Assembly: GCA_900314935.1 (NCBI GenBank)
Contig: OMXE01000003.1
Location: 62,001-126,000 of the forward strand
DNA length: 64,000 nt
Direction: 5' to 3'
DNA from: an uncultured Prevotella sp.
GTDB lineage: Bacteria; Bacteroidota; Bacteroidia; Bacteroidales; Bacteroidaceae
A program made the position numbers and the translations under genes. The notes beneath the pieces are model-generated. The model was given only the letters and a program-made list of their open reading frames with translations, had not been told where the DNA came from and searched no databases. This document shows, piece after piece, positions 8,474-16,422 of the stretch (positions are counted from its first letter, which is position 1; every line of letters begins with the position of its first letter).

Positions 8474-9976
8474 TTACTTTTTCTCTAACAGTACAACATT
8501 CTCTACATGCGGTGTATGTGGGAACATATCAACTGGCTGCACGGCAATTACCCGATAGTCGCAGTCGAGCATCTGGAGGTCGCGTGCTTGTGTGGCTGGA
8601 TTGCAGCTTACATAGACAATACGGTTGGGGGAAGTGCGCAGGATGGTCTGTACCACATCAGGATGCATACCGGCACGAGGAGGGTCGGTAATGATAATGT
8701 CGGGTCTTCCATGTTCGCTGATGAACTCATCATTAAGCACATCCTTCATGTCACCGGCGAAGAACAAGGTGTTGTCGATGGTGTTGATCTGGGAATTCAC
8801 TTTCGCATCTTCGATGGCCTCAGGCACATATTCAATGCCAATCACCTTACGGGCCTTGCGGGCCACGAAGTTGGCTATGGTGCCCGTGCCGGTGTAGAGA
8901 TCATAGACAAGCGGTAGAGAATTGCTAGAAACACTAGTATCACTAGTTAAACTAGTCTTACTAGAACAACCAGCAAACGCAAACTCCCTTACCACCGAAT
9001 AAAGATGGTAGGCCTGATCAGTATTTGTCTGGTAGAACGATTTCGGACCTACCTTGAACTTCAAATCTTCCATAGTCTCGAAGATATGGTCATTACCTTT
9101 AAATACAAGGATGTCCTGATCGCCTATCGTATCATTACACTTTTGATTATCGAGATAGAGTAATGAACTGATTTGCGGGAACTTATCAGCGACGAACTGT
9201 AGTAACGCTAAGGCCTTCTTTCCGTCTTCACTTTCCCAACGGTTTCCCTCGTTATCTGCCGCAGAACTATCCAGATGGAACTGAATAATCACCATCCATT
9301 CGCCAGTATTTGAGTTGCGGATGATGACATCGCGAAGTAAGCCAACCTGTTCTCGCAGGTCGAAGAAACTGATATCGTTCTTCGGGGCATAATCGAAGAT
9401 CTCATTGCGTATCTGGTTATGGAGGTCATCCATCAGCCAGCATTTCTCTATGGGTAGGATCTTGTCGAACGCCCCCGTGATATGGAAACCGATGGCTGGG
9501 GTGTTTTTGATTCCCTCTATTTCGCTTTGGATTTCCTCTTTAGTCAACCATCGCTTGTTGGCACAGCCATAGTCCATTTTGTTTCGGTACTCCCATTGCT
9601 TGACCGAGCCAAGGATAGGGCGGAACTCAGGCAGTTCAATCTTTCCGATGCGCGTCAGTTGGTCCTTTACCTGCTGTTCCTTCATCTTCAACTGTTCGGA
9701 GTAGGGCAGGTTCTGCCATTTGCAGCCGCCGCAGATACCGAAGTGCTTGCAGCGCGGTTCTTCGCGTACCTTACTATATTGTATAAACCTCACCACTTCA
9801 CCCTCAGCAAAGCTGTGCTTCTTTCTTCTGATCTGTACGTCAACAATGTCACCTGGTACGCAAAAAGGTACGAATACGACCAGGTCGTCCCAGTGGAACA
9901 ACGACTTTCCTTCGGCGGCACATGCTTCAATCTCCACCTGTTCCAATATCGGTAATGGTTTCTTTTTCCTGCTCAT
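8474..9976 (-). CDS. rlmD: 23S rRNA (uracil-C5)-methyltransferase, RlmD/RumA family
   Basis: 500 aa from ATG at 9976 (MSRKKKPLPILEQ). Methylates a 23S rRNA uridine using SAM. An N-terminal TRAM-like domain is followed by an Fe-S cysteine cluster (CKHFGICGGCKWQ), SAM motif I (DLYTGTGTIANF), DPPRAGMHPDV, and the catalytic-cysteine motif VYVSCNPATQARDL. The longer ORF reading back to 10294 is excluded because it runs through a non-coding repeat array and past the promoter at 9997. Odd: about 15 extra residues (338-352) made of Thr/Ser-Ser-X triplets sit just before SAM motif I, encoded by a 9-bp tandem repeat. Target base could be U1939 or U747; sequence alone does not decide. Confidence 0.92.
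   Translation of the reverse strand: MSRKKKPLPILEQVEIEACAAEGKSLFHWDDLVVFVPFCVPGDIVDVQIRRKKHSFAEGEVVRFIQYSKVREEPRCKHFGICGGCKWQNLPYSEQLKMKEQQVKDQLTRIGKIELPEFRPILGSVKQWEYRNKMDYGCANKRWLTKEEIQSEIEGIKNTPAIGFHITGAFDKILPIEKCWLMDDLHNQIRNEIFDYAPKNDISFFDLREQVGLLRDVIIRNSNTGEWMVIIQFHLDSSAADNEGNRWESEDGKKALALLQFVADKFPQISSLLYLDNQKCNDTIGDQDILVFKGNDHIFETMEDLKFKVGPKSFYQTNTDQAYHLYSVVREFAFAGCSSKTSLTSDTSVSSNSLPLVYDLYTGTGTIANFVARKARKVIGIEYVPEAIEDAKVNSQINTIDNTLFFAGDMKDVLNDEFISEHGRPDIIITDPPRAGMHPDVVQTILRTSPNRIVYVSCNPATQARDLQMLDCDYRVIAVQPVDMFPHTPHVENVVLLEKK
8922..8966 (-). repeat. In-frame 9-bp tandem repeat with CTAG core inside rlmD
   Basis: CTAG occurs at 8925, 8934, 8943, 8952 and 8961, exactly every 9 bp. Read in the gene's frame it encodes S-S-K, T-S-L, T-S-D, T-S-V, S-S-N: a fixed Thr/Ser-Ser pair plus a different third residue each time. 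A second array of the same design lies in thrC. Confidence 0.9.
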
Positions 9977-9996
9977 TGAATCATCTTTTATGTTTG

Positions 9997-10028
9997 CAAA
10001 GGTAGTGCAAATCGAGCGAAAAACCAAA
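9997..10028 (-). promoter_or_regulatory. Promoter of rlmD
   Basis: Minus-strand TTTG (10025-10028), 20-bp spacer, TACCTTTG (9997-10004). Predicted transcript starts about 15 nt upstream of the ATG at 9976. Confidence 0.75.
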
Positions 10029-10126
10029 TGTATTTGAGTTTTTCCGAGCGATAGTAACTTCGGCGCAGCCAGAGTACGCCAGCCACGACTATGGTAAAGT
10101 AATCTGAAAGGTATGATATCTGGATG

Positions 10127-10229
10127 TTCCCAACGTGGGAATAAAATGTTCCCAACGTGGGAATAAAATGTTCCCAACGTGGGAATAATTTGTTCCCAGC
10201 ATGGGAATAATTTGTTCCCAGCATGGGAA
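10127..10229. repeat. Array of five 22-bp repeats, each a TTCCCA-NNN-TGGGAA palindrome
   Basis: Palindromic 15-mers start at 10127, 10149, 10171, 10193 and 10215, exactly 22 bp apart, separated by 7-bp AT-rich spacers (TAAAATG or TAATTTG). The arms are invariant; the central triplet is ACG in three units and GCA in two. It fills the gap between the divergent rlmD and ppdK promoters. 22 is not a multiple of 3, so the array is not coding. Confidence 0.95.
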
Positions 10230-10308
10230 TAATTTGAATTCTTGCAGTAAGCGACTCCAATGATTGTTACTATACTATCAAAATAATGTTCCAAAAAAAG
10301 TTTAAATA

Positions 10309-10340
10309 TTTGGAAGAATCAGATTTCTTTTGTATATTTG
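10309..10340 (+). promoter_or_regulatory. Promoter of ppdK
   Basis: TTTG (10309-10312), 20-bp spacer, TATATTTG (10333-10340). The predicted leader is about 45 nt, AT-rich, with no Shine-Dalgarno. Confidence 0.8.
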
Positions 10341-10390
10341 CACAATATAAAAATATAAACACAGATTTACAATTTTATAAATAATAAAGT

Positions 10391-13111
10391 ATGAGCGAAA
10401 AAAGAGTTTATCTCTTCGGTAATGGGAAAGCCGAAGGTAATGCACAAATGCGCGAGGCACTGGGTGGCAAGGGTGCAAACCTTGCTGAAATGAACCTCAT
10501 TGGTGTACCGGTTCCTCCAGGTTTCACAATTACAACCGATTGCTGTAATGAGTACTATCAGGTGGGTCAGTCTAAGATCATGGAGATCTTGAACGATGAC
10601 GTGATGAACGCTGTAAAGCACATCGAGGTACTGATGAATAGCAAGTTCGGTGACAAGGAGAATCCGCTGCTGGTATCTGTTCGTTCTGGAGCACGTGCTT
10701 CCATGCCGGGTATGATGGACACCATCCTCAACCTGGGTCTGAACGACGAAGTAGCCGAGGGTATGGTGAAGAAGACCAACAATCCTCACTTCGTGTATGA
10801 CAGCTACCGCCGTTTCGTACAGATGTACGGTGACGTTGTGCTCGAGATGAAACCCGTGAACAAGACCGACATCGATCCGTTCGAGGAAATCATCGAGGGT
10901 GTGAAGAAGGAGAGCGGAGTGGTGCTTGACAAGGACCTCTCTGTAGATGACCTGAAGAAACTGGTGAAGCTGTTCAAGGCAGCCATCAAGGAGCGTACAG
11001 GCAAGGAATTCCCAGATGATCCTATCGAGCAGCTCTGGGGCGCTATCTGCGCTGTATTCCGTTCTTGGATGAACGAGCGCGCTATCCTCTATCGTAAGAT
11101 GGAAGGTATTCCTGATGAGTGGGGTACTGCCGTATCGGTAATGGCTATGGTATTCGGTAACATGGGTGATACCTCTGCTACTGGTGTATGCTTCAGCCGT
11201 GACGCCGCCAATGGTGAGAACCTGTTCAACGGTGAGTATCTGGTAAATGCTCAGGGTGAGGACGTGGTTGCAGGTATCCGCACTCCGCAACAGATCACAA
11301 AGATCGGTTCTCAGCGCTGGGCTGAGCGCGCCGGAATCTCTGAGGAGGAGCGTGTAGCCAAGTATCCTTCTATGGAAGAGGCTATGCCTGAGATTTACAA
11401 TGAACTGAACGGAATCCAGGATAAGCTGGAGCACCACTATCACGACATGCAGGACATGGAGTTCACCGTTCAGGAAGGTAAGCTGTGGTTCCTCCAGACT
11501 CGTAACGGTAAGCGTACAGGTGCTGCTATGGTGAAGATCGCCATCGACCTGCTCCATGAGGGCATGATTGATGAGAAGACTGCCATCAACCGCTGCGAGC
11601 CTCAGAAGCTCGACGAGCTGTTGCACCCGGTATTCGACAAGAAGGCTCTCTCTTCTGCAAAGGTGATTGCTCAAGGTCTTCCCGCTTCTCCCGGTGCAGC
11701 CTGCGGACAGATTGTGTTCCATGCTGACGATGCCAAGGAATGGCACGAGAACGGTCATAAGGTAGTACTCGTACGTATTGAGACCTCTCCTGAGGATCTT
11801 GCTGGTATGGCTGCTGCTGAAGGTATCCTCACCGCTCGTGGTGGTATGACTTCTCACGCTGCTGTGGTTGCACGTGGTATGGGTAAGTGCTGCGTATCTG
11901 GTGTAGGTGCACTGAACGTAAGCTACAAGGACAAGACCGTAGAGATTGACGGTATCGTTTACAAGGAGGGTGATTACATCTCTCTGAACGGTACAACCGG
12001 TCAGGTTTATGCTGGCGAGGTTCCCACAAAGGCTGCTGAGCTTTCAGGCGACTTCAAGGAGCTGATGGACCTCTGCGACAAGTACACCAAGCTGCAGGTT
12101 CGTACCAATGCTGATACACCGCATGATGCACAGGTGGCTCGCGCCTTCGGTGCTAAGGGTATCGGTTTGACACGTACCGAGCATATGTTCTTCGAGGATC
12201 AGAAGATCGTTGCTATGCGTGAGATGATTCTTGCTGATAGCGTTGCCGGACGTGAGAAGGCATTGGCTAAGCTGTTGCCTTACCAGAAGGCCGACTTCAA
12301 GGGTATCCTTGAGGCTATGGATGGTCTGCCCGTGAATATCCGTTTGCTCGATCCTCCTCTCCACGAGTTCGTTCCACACGATCAGGCTGGTCAGGAGATC
12401 ATGGCTAAGGAGATGGGCGTAAGTCTGGATGAGATCAAGCGTCGTGTTGACTCTCTGGCTGAGAACAACCCAATGTTGGGACACCGTGGTTGTCGTCTGG
12501 GTATCACATTCCCGGAGATCACCGCTATGCAGACCAAGGCTATCCTTTCTGCAGCTTGCGAGCTGAAGCAGGAGGGTAAGAACCCGATGCCGGAAATCAT
12601 GGTTCCGCTGATTGGTACTGTACACGAGTTGAAGCAGCAGAAGGAGATTATCCAGTATGCCGCTAAGGAAGTGTTCATGGAGTATGGTGTCGAGGTTGAG
12701 TTCGAGATTGGTACCATGATCGAGATTCCGCGTGCTGCTCTGACAGCTGATCTGATTGCTTCAGAGGCTCAGTACTTCTCATTCGGTACAAATGACCTTA
12801 CTCAGATGACCTTCGGTTACAGCCGTGACGACATCGCTTCATTCTTGCCTGTATATCTTGACAAGAAGATCCTGAAGGTTGACCCGTTCCAGGTACTCGA
12901 CCAGAAGGGTGTTGGTAAGCTTATCAAGTATGCCGTGAAGCAGGGTCGCGAGGTTCGTCCTGATCTCCGTTGCGGTATCTGCGGTGAGCATGGTGGTGAG
13001 CCAAGTTCAGTGAAGTTCTGTGCCAAGATCGGTATGAACTACGCTTCTTGCTCTCCGTTCCGTGTACCTATCGCACGTCTTGCCGCCGCACAGGCTGCTG
13101 TAGAGGAGTAG
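10391..13111 (+). CDS. ppdK: Pyruvate, phosphate dikinase
   Basis: 906 aa, normal length. Interconverts pyruvate + ATP + Pi with PEP + AMP + PPi; in anaerobes it usually works glycolytically with PPi. N-terminal nucleotide-binding domain (KGANLAEM, VSVRSGARASMPGMMDTILNLG); central phospho-histidine motif with the catalytic His in ARGGMTSHAAVVARGMGK; C-terminal PEP/pyruvate domain with TRTEHMFF, GHRGCRLGITFPEI, FGTNDLTQMTFG and the catalytic CGICGEHGG. Codon use is strongly biased and uniform, suggesting high expression. The large minus-strand ORF across its first half is a shadow. Followed by a strong terminator. Confidence 0.98.
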   Translation: MSEKRVYLFGNGKAEGNAQMREALGGKGANLAEMNLIGVPVPPGFTITTDCCNEYYQVGQSKIMEILNDDVMNAVKHIEVLMNSKFGDKENPLLVSVRSGARASMPGMMDTILNLGLNDEVAEGMVKKTNNPHFVYDSYRRFVQMYGDVVLEMKPVNKTDIDPFEEIIEGVKKESGVVLDKDLSVDDLKKLVKLFKAAIKERTGKEFPDDPIEQLWGAICAVFRSWMNERAILYRKMEGIPDEWGTAVSVMAMVFGNMGDTSATGVCFSRDAANGENLFNGEYLVNAQGEDVVAGIRTPQQITKIGSQRWAERAGISEEERVAKYPSMEEAMPEIYNELNGIQDKLEHHYHDMQDMEFTVQEGKLWFLQTRNGKRTGAAMVKIAIDLLHEGMIDEKTAINRCEPQKLDELLHPVFDKKALSSAKVIAQGLPASPGAACGQIVFHADDAKEWHENGHKVVLVRIETSPEDLAGMAAAEGILTARGGMTSHAAVVARGMGKCCVSGVGALNVSYKDKTVEIDGIVYKEGDYISLNGTTGQVYAGEVPTKAAELSGDFKELMDLCDKYTKLQVRTNADTPHDAQVARAFGAKGIGLTRTEHMFFEDQKIVAMREMILADSVAGREKALAKLLPYQKADFKGILEAMDGLPVNIRLLDPPLHEFVPHDQAGQEIMAKEMGVSLDEIKRRVDSLAENNPMLGHRGCRLGITFPEITAMQTKAILSAACELKQEGKNPMPEIMVPLIGTVHELKQQKEIIQYAAKEVFMEYGVEVEFEIGTMIEIPRAALTADLIASEAQYFSFGTNDLTQMTFGYSRDDIASFLPVYLDKKILKVDPFQVLDQKGVGKLIKYAVKQGREVRPDLRCGICGEHGGEPSSVKFCAKIGMNYASCSPFRVPIARLAAAQAAVEE

Positions 13112-13134
13112 TCAGATTAACCTGACAAAGAGTT

Positions 13135-13167
13135 GAGGGTGTGTCGATTGACACACCCTCTTATTTT
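13135..13167 (+). terminator. Rho-independent terminator of ppdK
   Basis: GC-rich hairpin with 11-bp arms (13135-13145 with 13150-13160), GATT loop, then TTATTTT, 23 bp after the ppdK stop. Confidence 0.9.
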
Positions 13168-13180
13168 ATGAAAAAGAATA

Positions 13181-13263
13181 CCTGCGGTTTTGCCTTCCAA
13201 TACCTATGGTTTTAGGCGCTAAAACCTATGCTTTTGCATCGTAAAACCATAGGTTTTGGAAAA
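13181..13263. repeat. Short 22-bp tandem repeat array, CCTATGcTTTT family
   Basis: Units begin at 13181, 13203 and 13225, each 22 bp: CCTRYGSTTTT, then a variable six- to seven-base block, then AATA or AAAA. A diverged fourth unit follows at 13247. It lies between the ppdK terminator and the end of the FHA gene. The same family forms a six-unit array at 63858-63989. Confidence 0.8.
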
Positions 13264-13277
13264 GGGCTTAAAAATGC

Positions 13278-13811
13278 CTATTCTTCCTCATTATTCGCCC
13301 CTCTCAGAATGATGCTCGTTGCTCCAATAGTGAACAAAGTACCGTCTTCTATTCTTCGACGTTCATTGGGCTTTAACTCCACATTATCAACGAACGTGCC
13401 AGTATTACTGTTGTTGTCAGAAAGCGTATAGCAGATACTACCATGCTTATCGCGTTTAACGTTGATGGTGCAATGGTTGAGATCTACGCTGGGATCAACA
13501 GTCTCGAAAGGAGTATTGATAGAATTACCTTTCTGATAGCGCCCGATCACGTTATTGCCTAATTGCAGAGGAATGACCTGCTTGTAATGAAACACATTTT
13601 CGATGACTATGATGGAACCGAAACCTTTCTCGTTGGCATTCTCATCCGGGTTCTCGTCCTTCTGTCGGTCGCTGAGCTTGGACACACCAATACGAATACC
13701 AAACTGCTTACTGCAATCAGGACACTGGAAGATCAGTCGTTGACCTTCCTGATACTGGGTTTCATCAAAAGTAATGTAATGGTCGCATTTAGGACATCTT
13801 ACTCGCTTCAT
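13278..13811 (-). CDS. Zinc-ribbon plus FHA domain protein
   Basis: 177 aa. The N-terminus is a zinc ribbon with Cys 6, 9, 30 and 33 (CPKC ... CPDC), of the kind found at the front of many regulatory or membrane proteins. The C-terminal part is an FHA domain: NVIGRYQKGNSI, VDLNHCTINVKRD, and the Asn-rich SDNNSNTGTFVDN expected of the phosphothreonine-binding face; the canonical G-R of strand 3 is present and the usual S-x-x-H reads L-N-H. FHA domains read Ser/Thr phosphorylation, but no kinase is visible in the window. It starts 32 bp after the HU/SPOR gene ends, so the two are probably one operon. Confidence 0.85.
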   Translation of the reverse strand: MKRVRCPKCDHYITFDETQYQEGQRLIFQCPDCSKQFGIRIGVSKLSDRQKDENPDENANEKGFGSIIVIENVFHYKQVIPLQLGNNVIGRYQKGNSINTPFETVDPSVDLNHCTINVKRDKHGSICYTLSDNNSNTGTFVDNVELKPNERRRIEDGTLFTIGATSIILRGANNEEE

Positions 13812-13843
13812 GTTTCAAATACGTTTTGGTGTGTGCGTACGGC

Positions 13844-14941
13844 TTATCTCTTCACCTCATAAACCCAAGCCTCACGGAATTCCTCGTTGTGGCGCAGCTG
13901 TCCTAAGTTGGTATAGGCTTCTTTCTCTGTGGCGTATTTACCATAGATTACACGGTTTCCGCTTTTCTGAACGAGAACCTCTGCAAGACTGAATCCGTTG
14001 TTGGTGAGCTGTTCCACAAAAGCCTTTGCATTCTTCATGCTTACCTTACTGGCCAGAACAATCGACCAGTAGTGCCGGGGTGCTGCAGGTGCTTGTACCT
14101 CATCGCTTACCTGTTCCTTAACAACCGACTGTTCAGGCTTAACGGCCGGAGCCTCTACTTTTACTTCTGCCTTGGCAGTCTGCTCTGGCTGAAGCTTAAC
14201 ATCAGTTGTGGGGGTTGTCTTCTCCTTCGGCATGATCCGATAGAGCCAGCTCTTCTTGAAGTCATTGAAACTGAACCCTGCTTGTGCATCTCTACTCAGA
14301 GGAGTGGTGACGAGGAAGAGAACAAGGACGGCAGCAGCGATGGCTGCAACGTTGCGGAGCGTGCTGACACGAATGGTGATGGTGCGCGGCTGCTTCTCTT
14401 CCGCTTCTTCCTCTTTCAAAGCAACAGCAACAGCTGCGTTGTCCTCATCAGCAGTCTTGCTCTTTTCTTCCGTTTCCATATTAATAATGGTGGCAGAACC
14501 AGCAGCAGTGTCCTCCGAGGTGTTCACGCAAGACATGTCGAAAGAACTCAGTCCGTAGAGCGAAGGTGTAAGGATACCTGCTTCGCAGGGCATGAACTCA
14601 TAATGGCCGTCTTCATTCAGTGAGAGTGTACCGATATCATTCAACTCATAGTAGCCTTCATTCTCCAGCGTCTGCTTCAGTTCGTTCACTTCTCCTTCAA
14701 TCCTGTTCATGGCATCAGGATAGCTGATGTCGTATGCCTCAATATACGATTGGGCAAGAAGGGAATCATTCAGGTGGAGTTTAGGATTGAACCCAATGGT
14801 ACGCAATGGCGGCAGGAACAGTTGTTCGTTCCCGTCGTAGCGAGCCTCCCTATGATGCGCAACGAATCCTCCCAGATTCGGGACGATTACGCAGTCATTG
14901 TTCAAAAGAAGAATCTCTATATGTCTTTCGAGTTCAATCAT
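13844..14941 (-). CDS. HU-CCDC81-type DNA-binding, single-TM, SPOR domain protein
   Basis: 365 aa in three parts. Residues 1 to about 135 resemble the tandem prokaryotic HU-like (CCDC81-type) domains (VIVPNLGGFVAHH; NDIGTLSLNEDGHYEF). Residues 136-190 are acidic and low complexity. A membrane segment spans about 197-213. After an Ala/Pro/Lys-rich linker, residues 289-365 form a SPOR domain (YWSIVLASKVSMKNAKAFVEQL ... VIYGKYATEKEA), a fold that binds denuded septal peptidoglycan. Predicted topology puts the HU part inside and SPOR in the periplasm, so it could tether DNA to the division-site wall. The -7 box ends 4 bp before the ATG, implying a leaderless transcript. Confidence 0.85.
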   Translation of the reverse strand: MIELERHIEILLLNNDCVIVPNLGGFVAHHREARYDGNEQLFLPPLRTIGFNPKLHLNDSLLAQSYIEAYDISYPDAMNRIEGEVNELKQTLENEGYYELNDIGTLSLNEDGHYEFMPCEAGILTPSLYGLSSFDMSCVNTSEDTAAGSATIINMETEEKSKTADEDNAAVAVALKEEEAEEKQPRTITIRVSTLRNVAAIAAAVLVLFLVTTPLSRDAQAGFSFNDFKKSWLYRIMPKEKTTPTTDVKLQPEQTAKAEVKVEAPAVKPEQSVVKEQVSDEVQAPAAPRHYWSIVLASKVSMKNAKAFVEQLTNNGFSLAEVLVQKSGNRVIYGKYATEKEAYTNLGQLRHNEEFREAWVYEVKR

Positions 14942-14945
14942 GCTG

Positions 14946-14977
14946 CAAATTTACTCGTTTTCTTCTGAATTACCAAA
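14946..14977 (-). promoter_or_regulatory. Promoter of the HU/SPOR-FHA operon, apparently leaderless
   Basis: Minus-strand TTTG (14974-14977), 20-bp spacer, TAAATTTG (14946-14953). The box ends only 4 nt before the ATG at 14941, so transcription should begin at or next to the start codon. Confidence 0.7.
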
Positions 14978-15037
14978 GAAATGGGTGTTAAAAACAAAAA
15001 AAACAACTATTATCTTCCATAATCAAAATTTTATGAT

Positions 15038-15045
15038 TACTTTTG
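15038..15045 (+). promoter_or_regulatory. -7 box of rfbC
   Basis: TACTTTTG, 5 bp before the ATG at 15051, suggesting a very short or absent leader. It rules out the longer ORF start. No clear -33 box. Confidence 0.55.
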
Positions 15046-15050
15046 CACGT

Positions 15051-15599
15051 ATGGAATACAAAGCTACTGAAATCGAAGGTGTCTATATCATCGAGCCGCG
15101 GGTATTCAACGATGCCCGTGGGTATTTCTTTGAGGCATTCAAGCAGTCGGAGTTTGAGGAGCATATCGGTAAGGTGAACTTTATTCAGGACAATGAATCG
15201 AAGTCGGGCTATGGTGTTCTCAGAGGCTTACATTACCAGAAGGGCGACCTGTCGCAAGCGAAGTTAGTACGAGTAATCAAGGGTCGTGTATTAGATGTAG
15301 CCGTGGATATCCGCAAGAGCTCGCCAACCTTCGGTAAGCATGTCATGGTAGAACTTAGTGACGAGAACAAACGACAGTTCTTTATCCCACGTGGTTTCGC
15401 CCATGGTTTCCTGGTACTGAGCGATGAAGCTATCTTTACCTACAAGGTGGATAATGTGTATGCACCTCAGGCTGAGGCAGCGATACGCTTTGATGATCCC
15501 GACTTAGGTATTGTCTGGCCGATTAACCAACAAGATGTACTCACCAGTGAGAAGGATTTAAAAGCCAATGCATTCCGCGATGCGGAGTATTTTGAATAA
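15051..15599 (+). CDS. rfbC: dTDP-4-dehydrorhamnose 3,5-epimerase
   Basis: 182 aa from ATG at 15051. Epimerises dTDP-4-keto-6-deoxyglucose at C3 and C5 in the dTDP-rhamnose pathway for surface glycans. Cupin motifs of RmlC are present: EPRVFNDARGYFFEAFKQSEF, FIQDNESKSGYGVLRGLHYQ with the catalytic His, KGRVLDVAVDIRKSSPTFG, and FFIPRGFAHGFLVLSDEAIF. The other rml genes are not in the window. The next gene begins 16 bp downstream and is probably co-transcribed. Confidence 0.95.
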   Translation: MEYKATEIEGVYIIEPRVFNDARGYFFEAFKQSEFEEHIGKVNFIQDNESKSGYGVLRGLHYQKGDLSQAKLVRVIKGRVLDVAVDIRKSSPTFGKHVMVELSDENKRQFFIPRGFAHGFLVLSDEAIFTYKVDNVYAPQAEAAIRFDDPDLGIVWPINQQDVLTSEKDLKANAFRDAEYFE

Positions 15600-15615
15600 A
15601 CATATTAGCATTTTT

Positions 15616-16422
15616 ATGCGACGGTTCTTATATATCATCATGGTCGTGGTTCTTTTCTCTGCCTGTGGAGGGAAGAAGCAGGATAACACGTTGCCTGTGG
15701 TGGAAGAGGACCGTCAGGCCAAGCAGCTATTGCAAGGTATCTGGGTAAACACTGTTGACGAGGAACCTGCTTTCCGGGTGGAAGGGGATAGCATCTATTA
15801 TCCTGACTCCACCAGTATGCCAGCTCATTTCATGATTATTGCCGATACGCTCATCGTTGAGGGCGGTACGGTGGTGAAGTACCCGATTATCCGTCAGAGC
15901 GAACATGTGCTCGACTTCAAGAATCCCAATGGGGAGACTGTGGAATTGGTGAAGAGTGATAATACTGAAGACGATATTACCTATTTCGAGACGAAGCATC
16001 CTGTAGTTCTGAACCAGAACAGAACCATTAAGCGAGATACCGTAATAGCCTATAATGGTGAACGTTATCATTGTTATGTACAGGTAAATCCTACCACCTA
16101 TAAGGTTATCAAATCAGCCAATACGGATGAGGGAATGGAAGTGGGAAATGTCTATTACGATAACACCATTCATGTGGCCGTGTTCAAGGGAGCCGTGAAG
16201 AAATACTCACATGATTTCAAGAAGCACGAGTTCGTACAGTTTGTTCCCAAGGACCGCATCAATCAGGTAATCCTCAGTGACATGATTCTGATGAAGACCG
16301 ATGCAGAAGGTTTCCATCATCAGGCGCAGCTCTGTGTTCCTGATTCGCCCAGCAGTTATGTAATTGATGTGGTCGTATCAGCTGACGGGAAGATGGTGAT
16401 GAAGGAGGTTCCTAACGAATAA
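15616..16422 (+). CDS. Lipoprotein of unknown function
   Basis: 268 aa from ATG at 15616 (MRRFLYIIMVVVLFSACGG). The lipobox LFSAC gives a lipid-anchored Cys at residue 17. The mature protein is beta-rich. An N-terminal region (LLQGIWVNTVDEEPAFRVEGDSIYYPDSTSMPAHFMIIADTLIVEG) looks like a lipocalin-like or DUF4738-type fold. I cannot name a function. It follows rfbC by 16 bp; the 3' end overlaps the convergent M6 protease gene by 11 bp. Confidence 0.75.
   Translation: MRRFLYIIMVVVLFSACGGKKQDNTLPVVEEDRQAKQLLQGIWVNTVDEEPAFRVEGDSIYYPDSTSMPAHFMIIADTLIVEGGTVVKYPIIRQSEHVLDFKNPNGETVELVKSDNTEDDITYFETKHPVVLNQNRTIKRDTVIAYNGERYHCYVQVNPTTYKVIKSANTDEGMEVGNVYYDNTIHVAVFKGAVKKYSHDFKKHEFVQFVPKDRINQVILSDMILMKTDAEGFHHQAQLCVPDSPSSYVIDVVVSADGKMVMKEVPNE

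Noticed and set aside
9977..10294. N-terminal extension of RlmD through the palindrome array
   Set aside because: It reads a 22-bp (frame-shifting) repeat as protein and lies upstream of the consensus promoter; RlmD homologues start at MSRKKK-like sequence.
10367..11857. 496-codon minus-strand ORF opposite ppdK
   Set aside because: Fully antisense to a highly conserved, strongly codon-biased gene; translation resembles no family and arises from codon bias.
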